From assembly GCA_007994965.1 (NCBI GenBank), contig VOPW01000001.1:2170001-2234000 (forward strand): a stretch of DNA of 64,000 nucleotides, read 5' to 3'. The number at the start of each line of letters is the position of its first letter. Position 1 is the first letter of the stretch. The translations under genes and the position numbers were made by a program. Shown here in pieces: positions 42,509 to 54,936 of the stretch. The DNA is from Piscinibacter aquaticus (GTDB lineage: Bacteria; Pseudomonadota; Gammaproteobacteria; Burkholderiales; Burkholderiaceae_C). The notes beneath the pieces were generated by a model, which ran no database searches, had not been told where the DNA came from, and was given only the letters and a program-made list of their open reading frames with translations.

Positions 42509-42994
42509 TCATCGCGCCGGGGTCTGCCGGCTGATCCGCTCCAGCAGACCGTCGCAGGCGTCCTCCATGCCGTCGAGCACCTCCTCGAAGCCCTGCGCGC
42601 CGCCCGCATACGGGTCGGGAACGACCGGGCTCTCGTGCCGCCGGCAGAACTCGGTCAAGCGCCCGAGCTTGCGGCGCCGAGCATCCGGACAGCGCTCTTC
42701 CAGCAGCGCGAGGTTGTCCCAGTCCATCGCCAGGATCAGGTCGAAGCGCTCGAAGTCGGCCTCGACCACCTCCCGCGCACGAAGTGCACTCAGGTCGTAG
42801 CCGCGACGCGCGGCGTGCTGCATCGAGCGGTGATCCGGCGGCGATCCGGCATGCCACGCGTGCGTGCCGGCGGAGTCGACCATCACGAGCCCGTGCAGGC
42901 CCGCCTGCTGCAGCTTGTGCCGCATGACGGCTTCCGCCGTGGGCGAGCGGCAGATGTTGCCCATGCAGACGAACAGAACGCTGGTGATCTTCAC
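42509..42994 (-). CDS. low-molecular-weight protein-tyrosine phosphatase
   Basis: 161 residues. Catalytic P-loop VCMGNICRSPTAEAV (C-x5-R-S) near the N terminus; general acid Asp in VPDPYAGG. GTG start at 42994 puts the P-loop at residue 9, as in the family. It precedes iscR in the common betaproteobacterial order, but has its own gap of about 150 bp. Confidence 0.9.
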   Translation of the reverse strand: MKITSVLFVCMGNICRSPTAEAVMRHKLQQAGLHGLVMVDSAGTHAWHAGSPPDHRSMQHAARRGYDLSALRAREVVEADFERFDLILAMDWDNLALLEERCPDARRRKLGRLTEFCRRHESPVVPDPYAGGAQGFEEVLDGMEDACDGLLERISRQTPAR

Positions 42995-43016
42995 GGCTGA
43001 GTCTTCCAATGCAACA

Positions 43017-43032
43017 TTGTCGTTCGCGACAA
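43017..43032. promoter_or_regulatory. operator-like palindrome in a divergent promoter
   Basis: TTGTCGTTCGCGACAA: perfect six-base arms around TTCG, in the 70-bp gap between the divergent phosphatase and the 43065 gene. Could bind a regulator or form a hairpin. The binding protein is unknown. Confidence 0.3.
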
Positions 43033-43064
43033 CACCCCGCGTGGCGTCATGGCAAGCTCGCGCC

Positions 43065-43412
43065 ATGTCTGATTCAACTCCCGAACGCTGGCGCCTCGAT
43101 GCGGGCGGCGCCGACGTCGCGCTGCTCGAGGTGCCGCCGGCGCTGGCCGCACGGCGCTTCGAAGTCGATGTGCGGCTGGTGGTGCGCTGCCCCGAGTCGC
43201 CCGACGGCGCGTGGCACGCGCTCACCGTCGAGCTCGATGGCCGTCGCCACTGGTCGCGCCGCATCGCCACCAGCAACCCCGGCCAGACCGACAGCCTCGA
43301 TTACCACTGTCGCGTCGACGTGCCCGAGGGCAGCGGCCTGCGCATTCGCGCGCTCGCCCAGACCCGCGGCGCGCAGCGCGACCGCCTGCTGATCGAGGCC
43401 GAGGAGTCCTGA
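43065..43412 (+). CDS. hypothetical protein
   Basis: 115 residues, not recognised. The composition is Arg/Asp-rich with alternating hydrophobic residues, suggesting a small soluble beta-rich fold (VALLEVPPALAARRFEVDVR; SLDYHCRVDVPEGSG). No signal peptide or membrane helix. Codon usage is like its neighbours. It ends 23 bp from the convergent uvrB gene. Confidence 0.6.
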   Translation: MSDSTPERWRLDAGGADVALLEVPPALAARRFEVDVRLVVRCPESPDGAWHALTVELDGRRHWSRRIATSNPGQTDSLDYHCRVDVPEGSGLRIRALAQTRGAQRDRLLIEAEES

Positions 43413-43435
43413 GCGCAGCGGGTCTCGCAGCTCGC

Positions 43436-45554
<2,119 letters not shown>

Positions 45555-45569
45555 GACGGATAAAATCTC

Positions 45570-45581
45570 CGGGTTAACCCG
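45570..45581. promoter_or_regulatory. perfect 12-bp palindrome upstream of uvrB
   Basis: CGGGTTAACCCG, 16 bases before the uvrB ATG on its strand, in the 99-bp gap shared with the divergent aminotransferase. A second GTTAAC lies at 45611-45616. Role unknown. Confidence 0.3.
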
Positions 45582-45653
45582 CCTCGCACGGACGCAAGGC
45601 AATCGGACAGGTTAACGGAAATCCTCCCCCTGCTCTACTGACAAGGACTGACC

Positions 45654-46864
45654 ATGGCTTCGCCCGCTTCGTCGCTGTTTGCCGCCGTCGAGATGGCCCC
45701 GCGCGACCCGATCCTCGGCCTCAACGAACAGTTCGCGGCCGATCCGAACCCGGCGAAGGTCAACCTCGGCGTCGGCGTCTACTACGACGATGCCGGCAAA
45801 GCTGCCGCTGCTCAAGTGCGTGCAGGAAGCCGAGAAGCTGCTGATGGAGGCGCCCAAGCCGCGCGGCTATCTGCCGATCGACGGCATCGCGGCCTATGAC
45901 AAGGCGGTGCAGGGCTGGTCTTCGGCGCCGACAGCGCCATCGTCAAGGGTGGCCGCGTGGCCACGGTGCAGGCGCTGGGCGGCACCGGCGGCCTGAAGAT
46001 CGGCGCCGACTTCCTCAAGCGCATGAATCCCGGCGCGAAGGTGCTGATCAGCGACCCGAGCTGGAGAACCACCGCGCCCTGTTCGAGAGCGCCGGCTTCG
46101 TGGTGGAGAGCTACCCGTACTACGACGCGGCCAAGCGCGGCGTCAACTTCGACGGCATGCTCGCCGCGCTGAAGGGCGCGCCGGCCGGCACGGTGATCGT
46201 GCTGCACGCCTGCTGCCACAACCCGACCGGCTACGACATCGACGCCGCGCAGTGGGACCCGGTGGTCGCGGCCGTCAAGGCGAACCGGCTGGTGGCCTTC
46301 CTCGACATGGCCTACCAGGGTTTCGGCGACGGCATCACCGAAGACGGCGCGGTGATCGGCAAGTTCGTCTCCGCCGGCCTGGACTTCTTCGTCTCGACCA
46401 GCTTCTCGAAGAGCTTCTCGCTGTACGGCGAGCGCGTCGGCGCGCTGTCGGTGGCCTGCGAGTCGAAGGACGAGGCCGATCGCGTGCTGAGCCAGCTCAA
46501 GCGCGTGATCCGCACCAACTACTCCAACCCGCCCACCCACGGCGCCCAGGTGGTGGCCACGGTGCTCAACACGCCGGCGCTGCGCCAGATGTGGGAAGAC
46601 GAACTGGCCGGCATGCGCGTTCGCATCAAGCAGATGCGCGAGGCGCTTCAAGCCAAGCTGACCGCGGCCGGCCTCAAGCAGGACTTCAGCTACATCACCC
46701 GCCAGAAGGGCATGTTCAGCTACTCCGGCCTGAACAAGGAGCAGATGCAGCGCCTGCGCGGCGAATTCGGCGTCTACGGCGTCGATTCGGGCCGCATCTG
46801 CGTGGCGGCGCTGAACAGCAAGAACATCGATGCTGTCGTGGCGGCGATCGCCAAGGTGTCCTGA
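45654..46864 (+). CDS. tyrB: aromatic/aspartate aminotransferase, three apparent frameshifts
   Basis: Class I aminotransferase of about 403 residues. The start [32 protein letters not shown], the PLP lysine in [16 protein letters not shown] and the C-terminal Arg region are of the TyrB/AspC type, which transfers amino groups between aromatic or acidic amino acids and 2-oxoglutarate. Frame breaks near 45800 (an extra A), 45914 (CCTGG restored gives [17 protein letters not shown]) and 46072 (GGG to GG). AspC cannot be excluded. Confidence 0.88.
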
Positions 46865-46894
46865 ACCACGAGACTGTCACCTCGGCGACACCCA

Positions 46895-46917
46895 GGGGCG
46901 CGAATAGCGCCCCTTTT
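46895..46917 (+). terminator. intrinsic terminator after the aminotransferase
   Basis: GGGGCGC (46895-46901) and GCGCCCC (46907-46913), loop GAATA, then TTTTG. About 30 bases after the stop. Confidence 0.85.
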
Positions 46918-46974
46918 GTGCCCGCTCGGGGTTTCCACCCCGGCCCGGCGACAGCATGATGCAAGCAATCTTCC

Positions 46975-46980
46975 TAGAAT
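46975..46980 (+). promoter_or_regulatory. putative -10 box of phaZ
   Basis: TAGAAT 28 bases before the phaZ ATG, followed by GCTGCATTGCAC. TGC-rich sequences near PHB genes are typical PhaR targets, so this could be a PhaR site. No good -35 is seen. Confidence 0.35.
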
Positions 46981-47007
46981 GCTGCATTGCACCAAGAGGG
47001 CCTGACC

Positions 47008-48287
47008 ATGCTGTACCAGATGTACGAAACCCAGCGCGCGCTCCTCAGCCCCTTCGCCGAGTTCGCCGCCGCGTCGTCCAAGCTCTACAGCCACCCGCTG
47101 TCGCCGTTCGCGCACACGCCGATGGCCGACCGCGTGTCCGCGGGCCTCGACCTGATGCACCGCCTCTCGAAGGAATACGAGAAGCCGGAGTTCAACATCA
47201 CCTCGGTCGCGGTCGATGGTGTCGACGTGGCCGTGCAGCAGCAGATCGCGCTGAACAAGCCGTTCTGCCGGCTGCTGCGCTTCAAGCGCTTCAGCGACAA
47301 CCCGAAGGTGCTCGAGGCGATGAAGGGCCACCCCACGGTGCTGATCGTCGCCCCGCTGTCGGGCCACCATTCCACGCTGTTGCGCGACACGGTGCGCGCG
47401 CTGCTGCGCGACCACAAGGTCTTCATCACCGACTGGACCGACGCACGCATGGTGCCGTCCGAGGTGGGCCCGTTCCACCTCGACGACTACGTGACCTACG
47501 TGCAGGAGTTCATCCGCCACATCGGCCCGGAGGTGAACGTGATCTCGGTGTGCCAGCCCACCGTGCCGGTGCTCGCGGCGATCTCGCTGATGGCCAGCAA
47601 CGGCGAAGTCACGCCGCGCACGATGACGATGATGGGTGGCCCGATCGACGCGCGCCGCAGCCCGACCGCGGTGAACAACGGCGATGAACAAGAGCCACAC
47701 CGGTTCGAGCACAACGTGATCTACCGCGTGCCGGTGAACTACCCGGGTGCGGGCCGCCGCGTCTACCCCGGCTTCCTGCAGCACAGCGGCTTCGTGGCGA
47801 TGAACCCGGACCGCCACCTCAGCTCGCACTACGACTACTTCCTCGACTGGTGCGCGGCGACGGCGACAGCGCCGATGCCCACCGCGAGTTCTACGACGAG
47901 TACAACGCCGTGCTCGACATGCCGGCCGAGTACTACCTCGACACCATCAAGACGGTGTTCCAGGACTTCGCGCTGGTCAACGGCACCTGGAAGGTCAACG
48001 GCCAGCTGGTGCGTCCGCAGGACATCAAGACCACCGCGCTGCTGACCGTCGAGGGCGAACTCGACGACATCTCCGGCGCGGGCCAGACCCGCGCCGCGCA
48101 CGAGCTGTGCACTGGCATCCCCAAGACGCGCCAGTTCCACTACGACGTGATCGGCGCCGGCCACTACGGCATCTTCTCCGGCCGGCGCTGGCGCGAGAAG
48201 GTCTATCCGGAAGTGCGCAGCTTCATCGCGTCGCACCGGGCGCCGGCCGCCAAGGCCACCCCGGCGAAGAAAGCCCGCGCCCGATAA
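47008..48287 (+). CDS. phaZ: intracellular polyhydroxyalkanoate depolymerase, three apparent frameshifts
   Basis: Granule-associated PHB depolymerase of about 427 residues. The lipase-like nucleophile is Cys in ISVCQPTVPVLAAIS, as in Ralstonia PhaZ1, with Asp in VEGELDDISG and His in GAGHYGIFSGRRW. ATG 47008 is preceded by GAGGG. Frame breaks near 47680 (two bases), 47701 and 47848; all three restore CCTGG, giving AMNKSHTWFEHNVIYRVP and FLDLVRGDGDSADAH. Indicates PHB storage in this organism. Confidence 0.92.
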
Positions 48288-48294
48288 TCGGCGC

Positions 48295-48963
48295 GTGCCG
48301 ACGACCGAAGACGACCTCGCCCGCCTGATCGACGCTGCACTGCCGCAGACGCAGTGCACGCGCTGCGGTTATCCGGACTGTGCCGCCTATGCGCGCGCCG
48401 TGGCCTGCGGCGAGGCGGGCATCAACCAGTGCCCGCCCGGCGGCGCCGAGGGCATCGAACGGCTCGCCGCCATCACCGGCCGACCCGCGTTGCCGCTCGA
48501 CCCGGCTCATGGTGCCGAAGGCCCGCTGCGGCTGGCGCTCATCGACGAGGCTGGTGCATCGGCTGCACGCTGTGCATCAAGGCCTGCCCAGTCGATTGCA
48601 TCGTCGGCGCGCCGAAGGTGATGCACACCGTCGTGGCGGCCCAATGCACCGGCTGCGAGCTGTGCATTCCGGCCTGTCCGGTGGACTGCATCTCGCTCGT
48701 CGCCGCAAGTGAGGGCCGTACCGGCTGGGCCGCCTGGAGCGCCGCGCAGGCCGAACAGGCTCGCGATCGCTATGCCTTCCGCCGCATTCGCGTCGATCGC
48801 GCCGCACGCGAAAACGATGCCCGCGGCCGCCAAGGCCGAAGCGAAGCTCGCGGATCTGCCGAGCCACAGCCTGCACACCGACCCCGCCACGCTGGATCGC
48901 AAACGCGCCGTCATCGAGGCGGCGCTTGCCCGTGCGCGCGCCCGACAGTCCTCACGCCCCTGA
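48295..48963 (+). CDS. rsxB: RnfB/RsxB-like ferredoxin, two apparent frameshifts
   Basis: About 223 residues. An N-terminal Cys cluster ([20 protein letters not shown], then NQCPPGG) is followed by two 4Fe-4S motifs ([16 protein letters not shown] and [15 protein letters not shown]). It lacks the N-terminal membrane anchor of enteric RsxB. Frame breaks near 48552 (CCTGG restored) and near 48827 (two bases). GTG start. The rest of an Rnf complex is absent; adjacency to nth is common in this group. Confidence 0.85.
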
Positions 48964-48970
48964 ATCACGC

Positions 48971-49604
48971 ATGAAGACCCGCGACATCGAGCCCTTCTTC
49001 GCCACGCTGAAGCAGGCCAATCCGAATCCGGTCACCGAACTCGAATACACCAACGTCTTCGAGCTGCTCGCCGCGGTGCTGCTGTCGGCGCAAGCCACCG
49101 ATGTCGGCGTCAACAAGGCCACGCGGCGGCTGTTTCCGCGCGCCAACACGCCGCAGCGCATGCTGGCGCTCGGCCTGCCGGAGCTCACCGAAGCGATCCG
49201 CACCATCGGCCTGTACCGCACCAAGGCGAAGAACCTGTACGAGACCTGCCGCATCCTCGTCGAGCAGCACGGCGGCGGTGCCGCGCTCGCGCGAAGCCCT
49301 CGAAGCGCTGCCGGGCGTCGGCCGCAAGACGGCCAACGTGGTGCTCAATGTCGCGTTCGGCGAGCCGACGATGGCAGTCGACACGCACATCTTCCGCGTC
49401 TCCAACCGCACCGGCCTCGCCCCGGGGCGCAATCCGCTCGAGGTCGAGACGAAGCTGATGAAGCGGGTGCCGCCGGCCTACCTCGTCGACGCGCACCACT
49501 GGCTGATCCTGCACGGCCGCTACGTCTGCAAGGCCCGCCAGCCCCTGTGCACGCAGTGCGGCGTCGCGGCGTGGTGCGACTCGGCCCCGCGCCTGGGCCG
49601 CTAG
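48971..49604 (+). CDS. nth: endonuclease III, one apparent frameshift
   Basis: Base-excision repair glycosylase/AP lyase, about 211 residues. Helix-hairpin-helix [14 protein letters not shown] with catalytic Lys, catalytic Asp in [12 protein letters not shown], and the C-terminal 4Fe-4S loop [19 protein letters not shown]. Frame breaks near 49280 between EQHGG and [13 protein letters not shown] (probably two bases; GGCGCGGTG read as GGCGGTG). Confidence 0.93.
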
Positions 49605-49675
49605 CCCCCTCGTTCTTGGGGACCCTGCAAGACCTTGCAGGCCGCACGGATGGGCCATCGTCCCAGAATCTCGAC

Positions 49676-50298
49676 ATGGTGGACGCGGTGCTTGTCCAGG
49701 AGATCTGTGGTCGGCTCGACCGCGGAGAGATCGACCGCGACCAGTTCTTCGACCAGCTCACCCGCGCCGTCGCCGACATGATCGGCTGCACGCGCTGCGG
49801 CGTCTGGGTGTTCGTCGACACCGCCGAGGGGCGCGCGCTGCGCTGCATGGCGATGTACGACCGCCGGCTCGACCGCATCGTCGGCGCGGCCGACATCTAC
49901 AACGCCGACTCCGGGCCCTACTTCGAGACGCTGGTGCGCGACGGCTGCGTGATCGCGTCCGACGCGCGCCGCCACGCGGCGACCCTTGGCTTCCTCGACA
50001 ACTACCGGTGCCGCTCGACCTGCACTCGCTGCTCGACGTCTGTTTCTCCATCAACGGCGTGCCCTTCGGCACCTTCAGCTGCGAGCAGGCTGGGCAGCCG
50101 CTGGTGTGGTCGCAGCGCCAGTGCAGATGCTGCGCGGTCGGTTCGCGCGCGAGCCTGGCGCTGCTGCACGCCGCCACGGCGATGCCGGACACCCAGCCCG
50201 CGGCCCTGTGGGAGCCCAGCTCGCCGAACCGGCTGCTGACGATGCCGGCGCCGCTCGAGTCGGACGACGACCCTGCCGATCGCCGCGATCGCTCGTGA
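49676..50298 (+). CDS. GAF-domain protein, three apparent frameshifts
   Basis: About 208 residues with a single GAF-like sensor domain: MIGCTRCGVWVFVDTAEGRA, then YFETLVRDGCVIASDARRHA and LDVCFSINGVPFGTFSCEQA. No output domain follows. Frame breaks near 50006 (CCTGG restored: NYLVPLDLHSLLDV), 50120 (CCAGG) and 50132 (GC unit). Ligand and partner unknown; possibly a stand-alone sensor for the cell-division or c-di-GMP systems nearby, which is speculative. Confidence 0.72.
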
Positions 50299-50384
50299 CC
50301 GGCTGCACGAAGCGCGGCTGAGCGCAGTCCGGCCCGCTCGGGCCGCCGCCTACAATCGCCCCTGCCCCCACCTCCTCGCGCGCC

Positions 50385-50603
50385 ATGTCCCAACTCCAGG
50401 ATCTTGCGGAACGGGTCGAACGCCTGCTGCTGAGGCATCAGGAACTGCAGCGCACCAACGCCCTGCTCGAACAGCAGCTGGCCAGCGTCACGCAGGAGCG
50501 CGACAGCCTGCGCTCGCGGCTGAACGCCGCGCGCAGCCGCATCGATGCCCTGCTCGAGCGTCTGCCGGCGGAAGCCGACAACGGCAACGGGAGTGCCCCA
50601 TGA
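50385..50603 (+). CDS. small coiled-coil protein, ZapB/TIGR02449 type
   Basis: 72 residues, nearly all heptad coiled coil (LAERVERLLLRHQELQRTNA, then LLEQQLASVTQERDSL). Located directly before zapA with a four-base overlap (ATGA), as in many betaproteobacteria. Likely FtsZ-ring associated; inference from position. Confidence 0.75.
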   Translation: MSQLQDLAERVERLLLRHQELQRTNALLEQQLASVTQERDSLRSRLNAARSRIDALLERLPAEADNGNGSAP

Positions 50604-50905
50604 AGCAGATCGAGGTGACCATCATGGGCCAGAGCTACCTGCTCGGGTGCCCGGAAGGCGGCGAGACCTCGCTGCTCGAGGCGGTGGCCAGCGTCGACCG
50701 CGAGATGTGTGCCATTCGCGATGCCGGCAAGGTGAAGGCACGCGAGCGCATCGCCGTGCTGGCCGCACTGAACCTCGCCTTTGCGCTGGCCGAACGCCCC
50801 GCGCCCGCAGCGGCCCGCGCGCCCGCGGCCGATGCGAGCATGGATCTGGAAGCGCTGATCAAGCGCATCGATCAGACCCTCGGCGCCGATGGGCAATTGC
50901 TCTGA
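50600..50905 (+). CDS. zapA: cell division protein ZapA
   Basis: 101 residues. N-terminal ZapA globular head (QIEVTIMGQSYLLGCPEGGE, then TSLLEAVASVDREM) and a C-terminal helix. Promotes FtsZ filament bundling. Followed by 6S RNA, the standard arrangement. Confidence 0.9.
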   Translation: MKQIEVTIMGQSYLLGCPEGGETSLLEAVASVDREMCAIRDAGKVKARERIAVLAALNLAFALAERPAPAAARAPAADASMDLEALIKRIDQTLGADGQLL

Positions 50906-50924
50906 AGCGTCGGCGAACGACTCG

Positions 50925-50930
50925 TAGAAT
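50925..50930 (+). promoter_or_regulatory. -10 box of 6S RNA
   Basis: TAGAAT, six bases before the proposed 6S 5' end at 50937. No strong -35. Confidence 0.5.
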
Positions 50931-50936
50931 GGAACT

Positions 50937-51110
50937 GTCCGTCGCGTTCGCGTGAGTCTTATATTTCCTTGAACCGATGCTCTTGCGAGCAAGGGCTTGG
51001 AACATCGCGGCAGGTGTGATCGTCTCGCGTCAGATGAACCCGAAGCCTTGCTGACCTCGCCCACCTGAATCCCCTGGGTTCAGGAATGCGGCTCCCGGTT
51101 CGTGGCGGAC
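50937..51110 (+). ncRNA. ssrS: 6S RNA
   Basis: RNA that binds sigma-70 RNA polymerase. The closing stem pairs GTCCGTCGCG (50937-50946) with CGTGGCGGAC (51101-51110). Inside are the typical stems, including CCTTGAACCGATGCTCTTGC with GAGCAAGGGCTTGGAACATC, and the apical ACCTGAATCCCCTGGGTTCAGG hairpin. Position right after zapA is diagnostic. Ends are approximate. Confidence 0.85.
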
Positions 51111-51142
51111 ACCCTTCCCCTTCTCGCTCGGGACCGACGCCC

Positions 51143-51603
<461 letters not shown>

Positions 51604-51630
51604 AACACACAACGAGATCGAGGAGACAAC

Positions 51631-52395
51631 ATGAAATGGATGCGCTGCCGCCATGCAGGCCGCGAGTTGTTCGGTGCGCTCGAGGGCGACACGCTCGCCG
51701 TGCATGCCGGCGATCTGTTTGGCGAACACCGGGCCACTGGGGAGCGCCTTGCCGTCACCGATGTCGAATGGCTGATGCCCTGCCAGCCCGGCAAGATGCT
51801 GGCGCTGTGGAACAACTTCCGCGCGGCGGCCGAGAAGAACGGCTGGGCGGTTCCGGCCGAGCCGCTGTATTTCGCCAAGACGTCGAACAGCTTCGCGGCA
51901 CATGGTCAGGCCATTGCGGCAGCCCCGACCGAAGCCGGCCGCGTGGCCTACGAAGGCGAACTGGCGATCGTGATCGGCCGCCGCGCGAAGAACGTGCCGG
52001 TCGACCAGGCTTCGGCCCACATCCTCGGCTACAGCTGCGCCAACGACCTCACCGCAATCGAACTGCTCAACCGCGACCCGGCCTTCCCGCAGTGGACACG
52101 GGCCAAGGGTTTCGACGGCTTCGGGGTCGTCGGGCCGGTGATCGAGACCGACTTCGACCTCAGCGCCGCCTTCGTGCGCACGATCGTCGGCGGGCGCGAG
52201 CGGCAGAACTATGCGCTGGCCGACATGATCTTCCCGCCGCACGAACTCGTCTCGCGCCTGTCGCACGACATGACGCTCGAGCCGGGCGACGTGATCCTGT
52301 GCGGCACCTCGCTCGGCGTGCTGCCGATGAAGCCGGGCACCACCGTCGAGGTGGCAATCGACGGCATCGGCCGGCTCGTCAACACCTACGGCTGA
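51631..52395 (+). CDS. fumarylacetoacetate hydrolase family protein
   Basis: 254 residues. Metal ligands in AYEGELAIVIGRRAKNV and NDLTAIELLNRD, with GDVILCGTSLGVLPMKPGTT as the C-terminal signature. Members hydrolyse or isomerise acyl-pyruvates or cleave 2-oxo acids; the substrate here is unknown. SD GAGGAG at good spacing. Tail-to-tail with the reductase at 52396 with no gap. Confidence 0.85.
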   Translation: MKWMRCRHAGRELFGALEGDTLAVHAGDLFGEHRATGERLAVTDVEWLMPCQPGKMLALWNNFRAAAEKNGWAVPAEPLYFAKTSNSFAAHGQAIAAAPTEAGRVAYEGELAIVIGRRAKNVPVDQASAHILGYSCANDLTAIELLNRDPAFPQWTRAKGFDGFGVVGPVIETDFDLSAAFVRTIVGGRERQNYALADMIFPPHELVSRLSHDMTLEPGDVILCGTSLGVLPMKPGTTVEVAIDGIGRLVNTYG

Positions 52396-53405
52396 TCAGG
52401 CGAGCGGCTGCACTTCCAGCCGCCCCTTCTGCACCGCCAGCGTCTGCGCCAGCAGGCTGGTGGCCGCGTAGATCGCGTCGATCGTCGGGGTGGGCGTCTC
52501 GGTGATGCGGCCGAGCTCGACCACCGAGCCGACCAGCGCCTCCAGCTCGAGTGCGCGGCCATGCTCGACGTCCTGCAGCATCGAGGTCTTGTGCGCACCC
52601 ACCGCCTCCGCGCCGGCGATGCGCTGATCGAGCGAGATCTTGAATCGCACGCCCAGCTTCTCCGCCACGCTCTGCGCCTCGCGCATCATCGCGGCGGCCA
52701 GCGAGCGCGTCGGTCCGAAGCGGCAGATCTGCTCCAGCGTCGCGTGTGTCAGCGCCGAGATCGGGTTGAAGCTGAGGTTGCCCCACAGCTTGACCCACAG
52801 CTCCGAGCGGATGTCACGGCTGACCGGCGCCTTGAAACCGGCCCGCATCATCGCCTGCGAGAGGGCGTCGATGCGTTCGCTGCGCTCGCCATCCAGTTCA
52901 CCGAGCGTGAAGCGGTTGCCCTCGATCACCTTCACCACGCCCGGCTCGACCAGTTCGCTGGCCGGGTAGACGACGCTGCCGATGATGCGCTCGCGTTCGA
53001 TGTGCTGGTCGATCACGCCTCCCGGATCGACGCTGTCCAGCCGGCGGCCCTCGTAAGCGCCGCCGAGCTTGTGGAAGTACCACCAGGGGATGCCGTTGAT
53101 CATCGTCACCACCATGGTCTGCGGGCCGAACAGCGCGCGCAGCCCGGGCAGCACGTCCTTCACCGGTGCGCCTTCAGCGTCAGCAGCACGGCATCCTGCG
53201 GGCCGGCCTCGGCCATGTGCTGCACGGCCTTGGCCGTCGGCGCAAGCTCTTCCGTACCGTCTTCCAGGATCAGCCGGAAGCCGCGCGCATTGATCGCCTC
53301 GAGATTGCGATTGCGCGCAATGAAGGTGACGTCTTCGCCAGCGCGTGCCAGCTTGGCCCCCAGGTAGCCGCCGATCGCCCCGGCGCCGACCACCGCGATC
53401 TTCAT
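52396..53405 (-). CDS. ketopantoate-reductase-like oxidoreductase, one apparent frameshift
   Basis: About 336 residues, PanE/ApbA fold. NADP-binding GAGAIGGYLGAKLARAG; NGIPWWYFHKLGG; catalytic region SELWVKLWGNLSFNPISALT with its Lys and Asn. Frame breaks near 53164, where CCGG replaces CCAGG (KAHQVKDVLPGLRALF). As the last gene of a Tct-CoA ligase operon it probably acts in a catabolic pathway on a 2-oxo or 2-hydroxy acid rather than in CoA synthesis. Confidence 0.85.
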
Positions 53406-53415
53406 GTTCGTGTCC

Positions 53416-54927
53416 TCACTTCGCTTGACTGTATTCGCGCGCCCGCAGCGACTTGCGCGCGAAGGTCCACAAGGGCGACAGCAGCATCAGCAGCGCCAGC
53501 AGCACGATGCTGCCGACCAGCCCGTTCGACCAGAAGATCGACAGCTCACCCTGCGACAGCAGCATCGCCTGGCGGAAACTGGCTTCGGCCATGTCGCCCA
53601 GCACCAGCGCCAGCACCAGCGGCGCCAGCGGGTACTTCAGCTTCTTGAACAGGTAGCCGAGCACGCCGAAACCCAGCATCAGCCAGACGTCGAACATCGA
53701 ACTGTGCACGGTGTAGGCGCCGATCGCGCAGATCACGATGATCACCGGCGCGATCACCGAGAACGGGATGCGCAGCAGCGCGGCCCACCACGGCACGGTG
53801 GTCAGCACGACGAACAGGCCGACGAGGTTGCCGAGGTACATCGAGGCGATCAGGCCCCAGACGAAGTCCTTCTGCTCGACGAAGAGCATCGGCCCGGGCT
53901 GCAGGCCCCAGATCAGCAAGCCGCCGAGCAGCACGGCCGCCGTCGGCGAGCCGGGGATGCCCAGCGTCAGCATCGGCAGCAGCGCCGAGGTGCCGGCGGC
54001 ATGCGCGGCGGTCTCGGGCGCGATCACACCCTCGATCGCGCCCTTGCCGAAGTTCTGCGGCTCCTTCGAGAAACGCTGCGCCACGCCGTAACCCATGAAC
54101 GAGGCCGGCGTCGCGCCACCGGGCGTGATGCCCATCCAGCAGCCGATCGCAGTGGAGCGCAGGAACACCTTCCAGTGCTTGATGATCTGACCCCAGGTCT
54201 GCCACACCACCTTCGGGCTGATGCGCGCGCTCTTGCCCTTGAAGGCCAGGCCCTCCTCCATCGTCAGCAGGATCTCGCCGATACCGAACAGGCCGATCAC
54301 CGCGATCAGGAAGTCGAAGCCCTTGAGCAGTTCGGGCACGCCGTAGGTCATGCGCAGCTGCCCGGTGACGGTGTCCATGCCCACTGCCGCCAGCGCGAAG
54401 CCCAGCATCATCGCCGCAATGGTGCGCGCCGGTGGTTCCTTGCTCATGCCGACGAAGCTGCAGAAGGTCAGCAGTTGCACCGCGAAGAACTCGGCCGGGC
54501 CGAATTTCAGCGCGAACTTGGCCAGCCAGGGCGCGAGGAAGGTGATCAGCACCACCGCGAAGAAGGCGCCGACGAACGACGACGTGAAAGCCGCCGTCAG
54601 CGCCTGCGCCGCCTTGCCCTGCTGCGCCATCGGGAAGCCGTCGAAGGTGGTGGCCACCGACCAGGGCTCGCCGGGGATGTTGAACAGGATCGAGGTGATC
54701 GCCCCGCCGAACAGCGCACCCCAGTAGATGCAGCTGAGCATGATGATCGCCGAGGTGGGATTCATGCTGAAGGTCAGCGGCAGCAGGATCGCCACGCCGT
54801 TGGCGCCGCCGAGGCCCGGCAGCACGCCGATCAGGATGCCCAGCGTGATGCCCACCAGCATGTACAGCAGGTTGGGCCCGGTGAGCGCGACGCTGAAGCC
54901 GCCGAGAAGGTTGCCGATCTCTTCCAT
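53416..54927 (-). CDS. tctA: tripartite tricarboxylate transporter large permease TctA
   Basis: 503 residues, about 11-12 helices. Family stretches: GLGGANGVAILLPLTFSMNP, GITPGGATPASFMGYGVAQR and LGIPGSPTAAVLLGGL. Secondary carboxylate uptake together with TctB and TctC. Intact. Confidence 0.93.
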   Translation of the reverse strand: MEEIGNLLGGFSVALTGPNLLYMLVGITLGILIGVLPGLGGANGVAILLPLTFSMNPTSAIIMLSCIYWGALFGGAITSILFNIPGEPWSVATTFDGFPMAQQGKAAQALTAAFTSSFVGAFFAVVLITFLAPWLAKFALKFGPAEFFAVQLLTFCSFVGMSKEPPARTIAAMMLGFALAAVGMDTVTGQLRMTYGVPELLKGFDFLIAVIGLFGIGEILLTMEEGLAFKGKSARISPKVVWQTWGQIIKHWKVFLRSTAIGCWMGITPGGATPASFMGYGVAQRFSKEPQNFGKGAIEGVIAPETAAHAAGTSALLPMLTLGIPGSPTAAVLLGGLLIWGLQPGPMLFVEQKDFVWGLIASMYLGNLVGLFVVLTTVPWWAALLRIPFSVIAPVIIVICAIGAYTVHSSMFDVWLMLGFGVLGYLFKKLKYPLAPLVLALVLGDMAEASFRQAMLLSQGELSIFWSNGLVGSIVLLALLMLLSPLWTFARKSLRAREYSQAK

Positions 54928-54936
54928 CGTGCCCCC

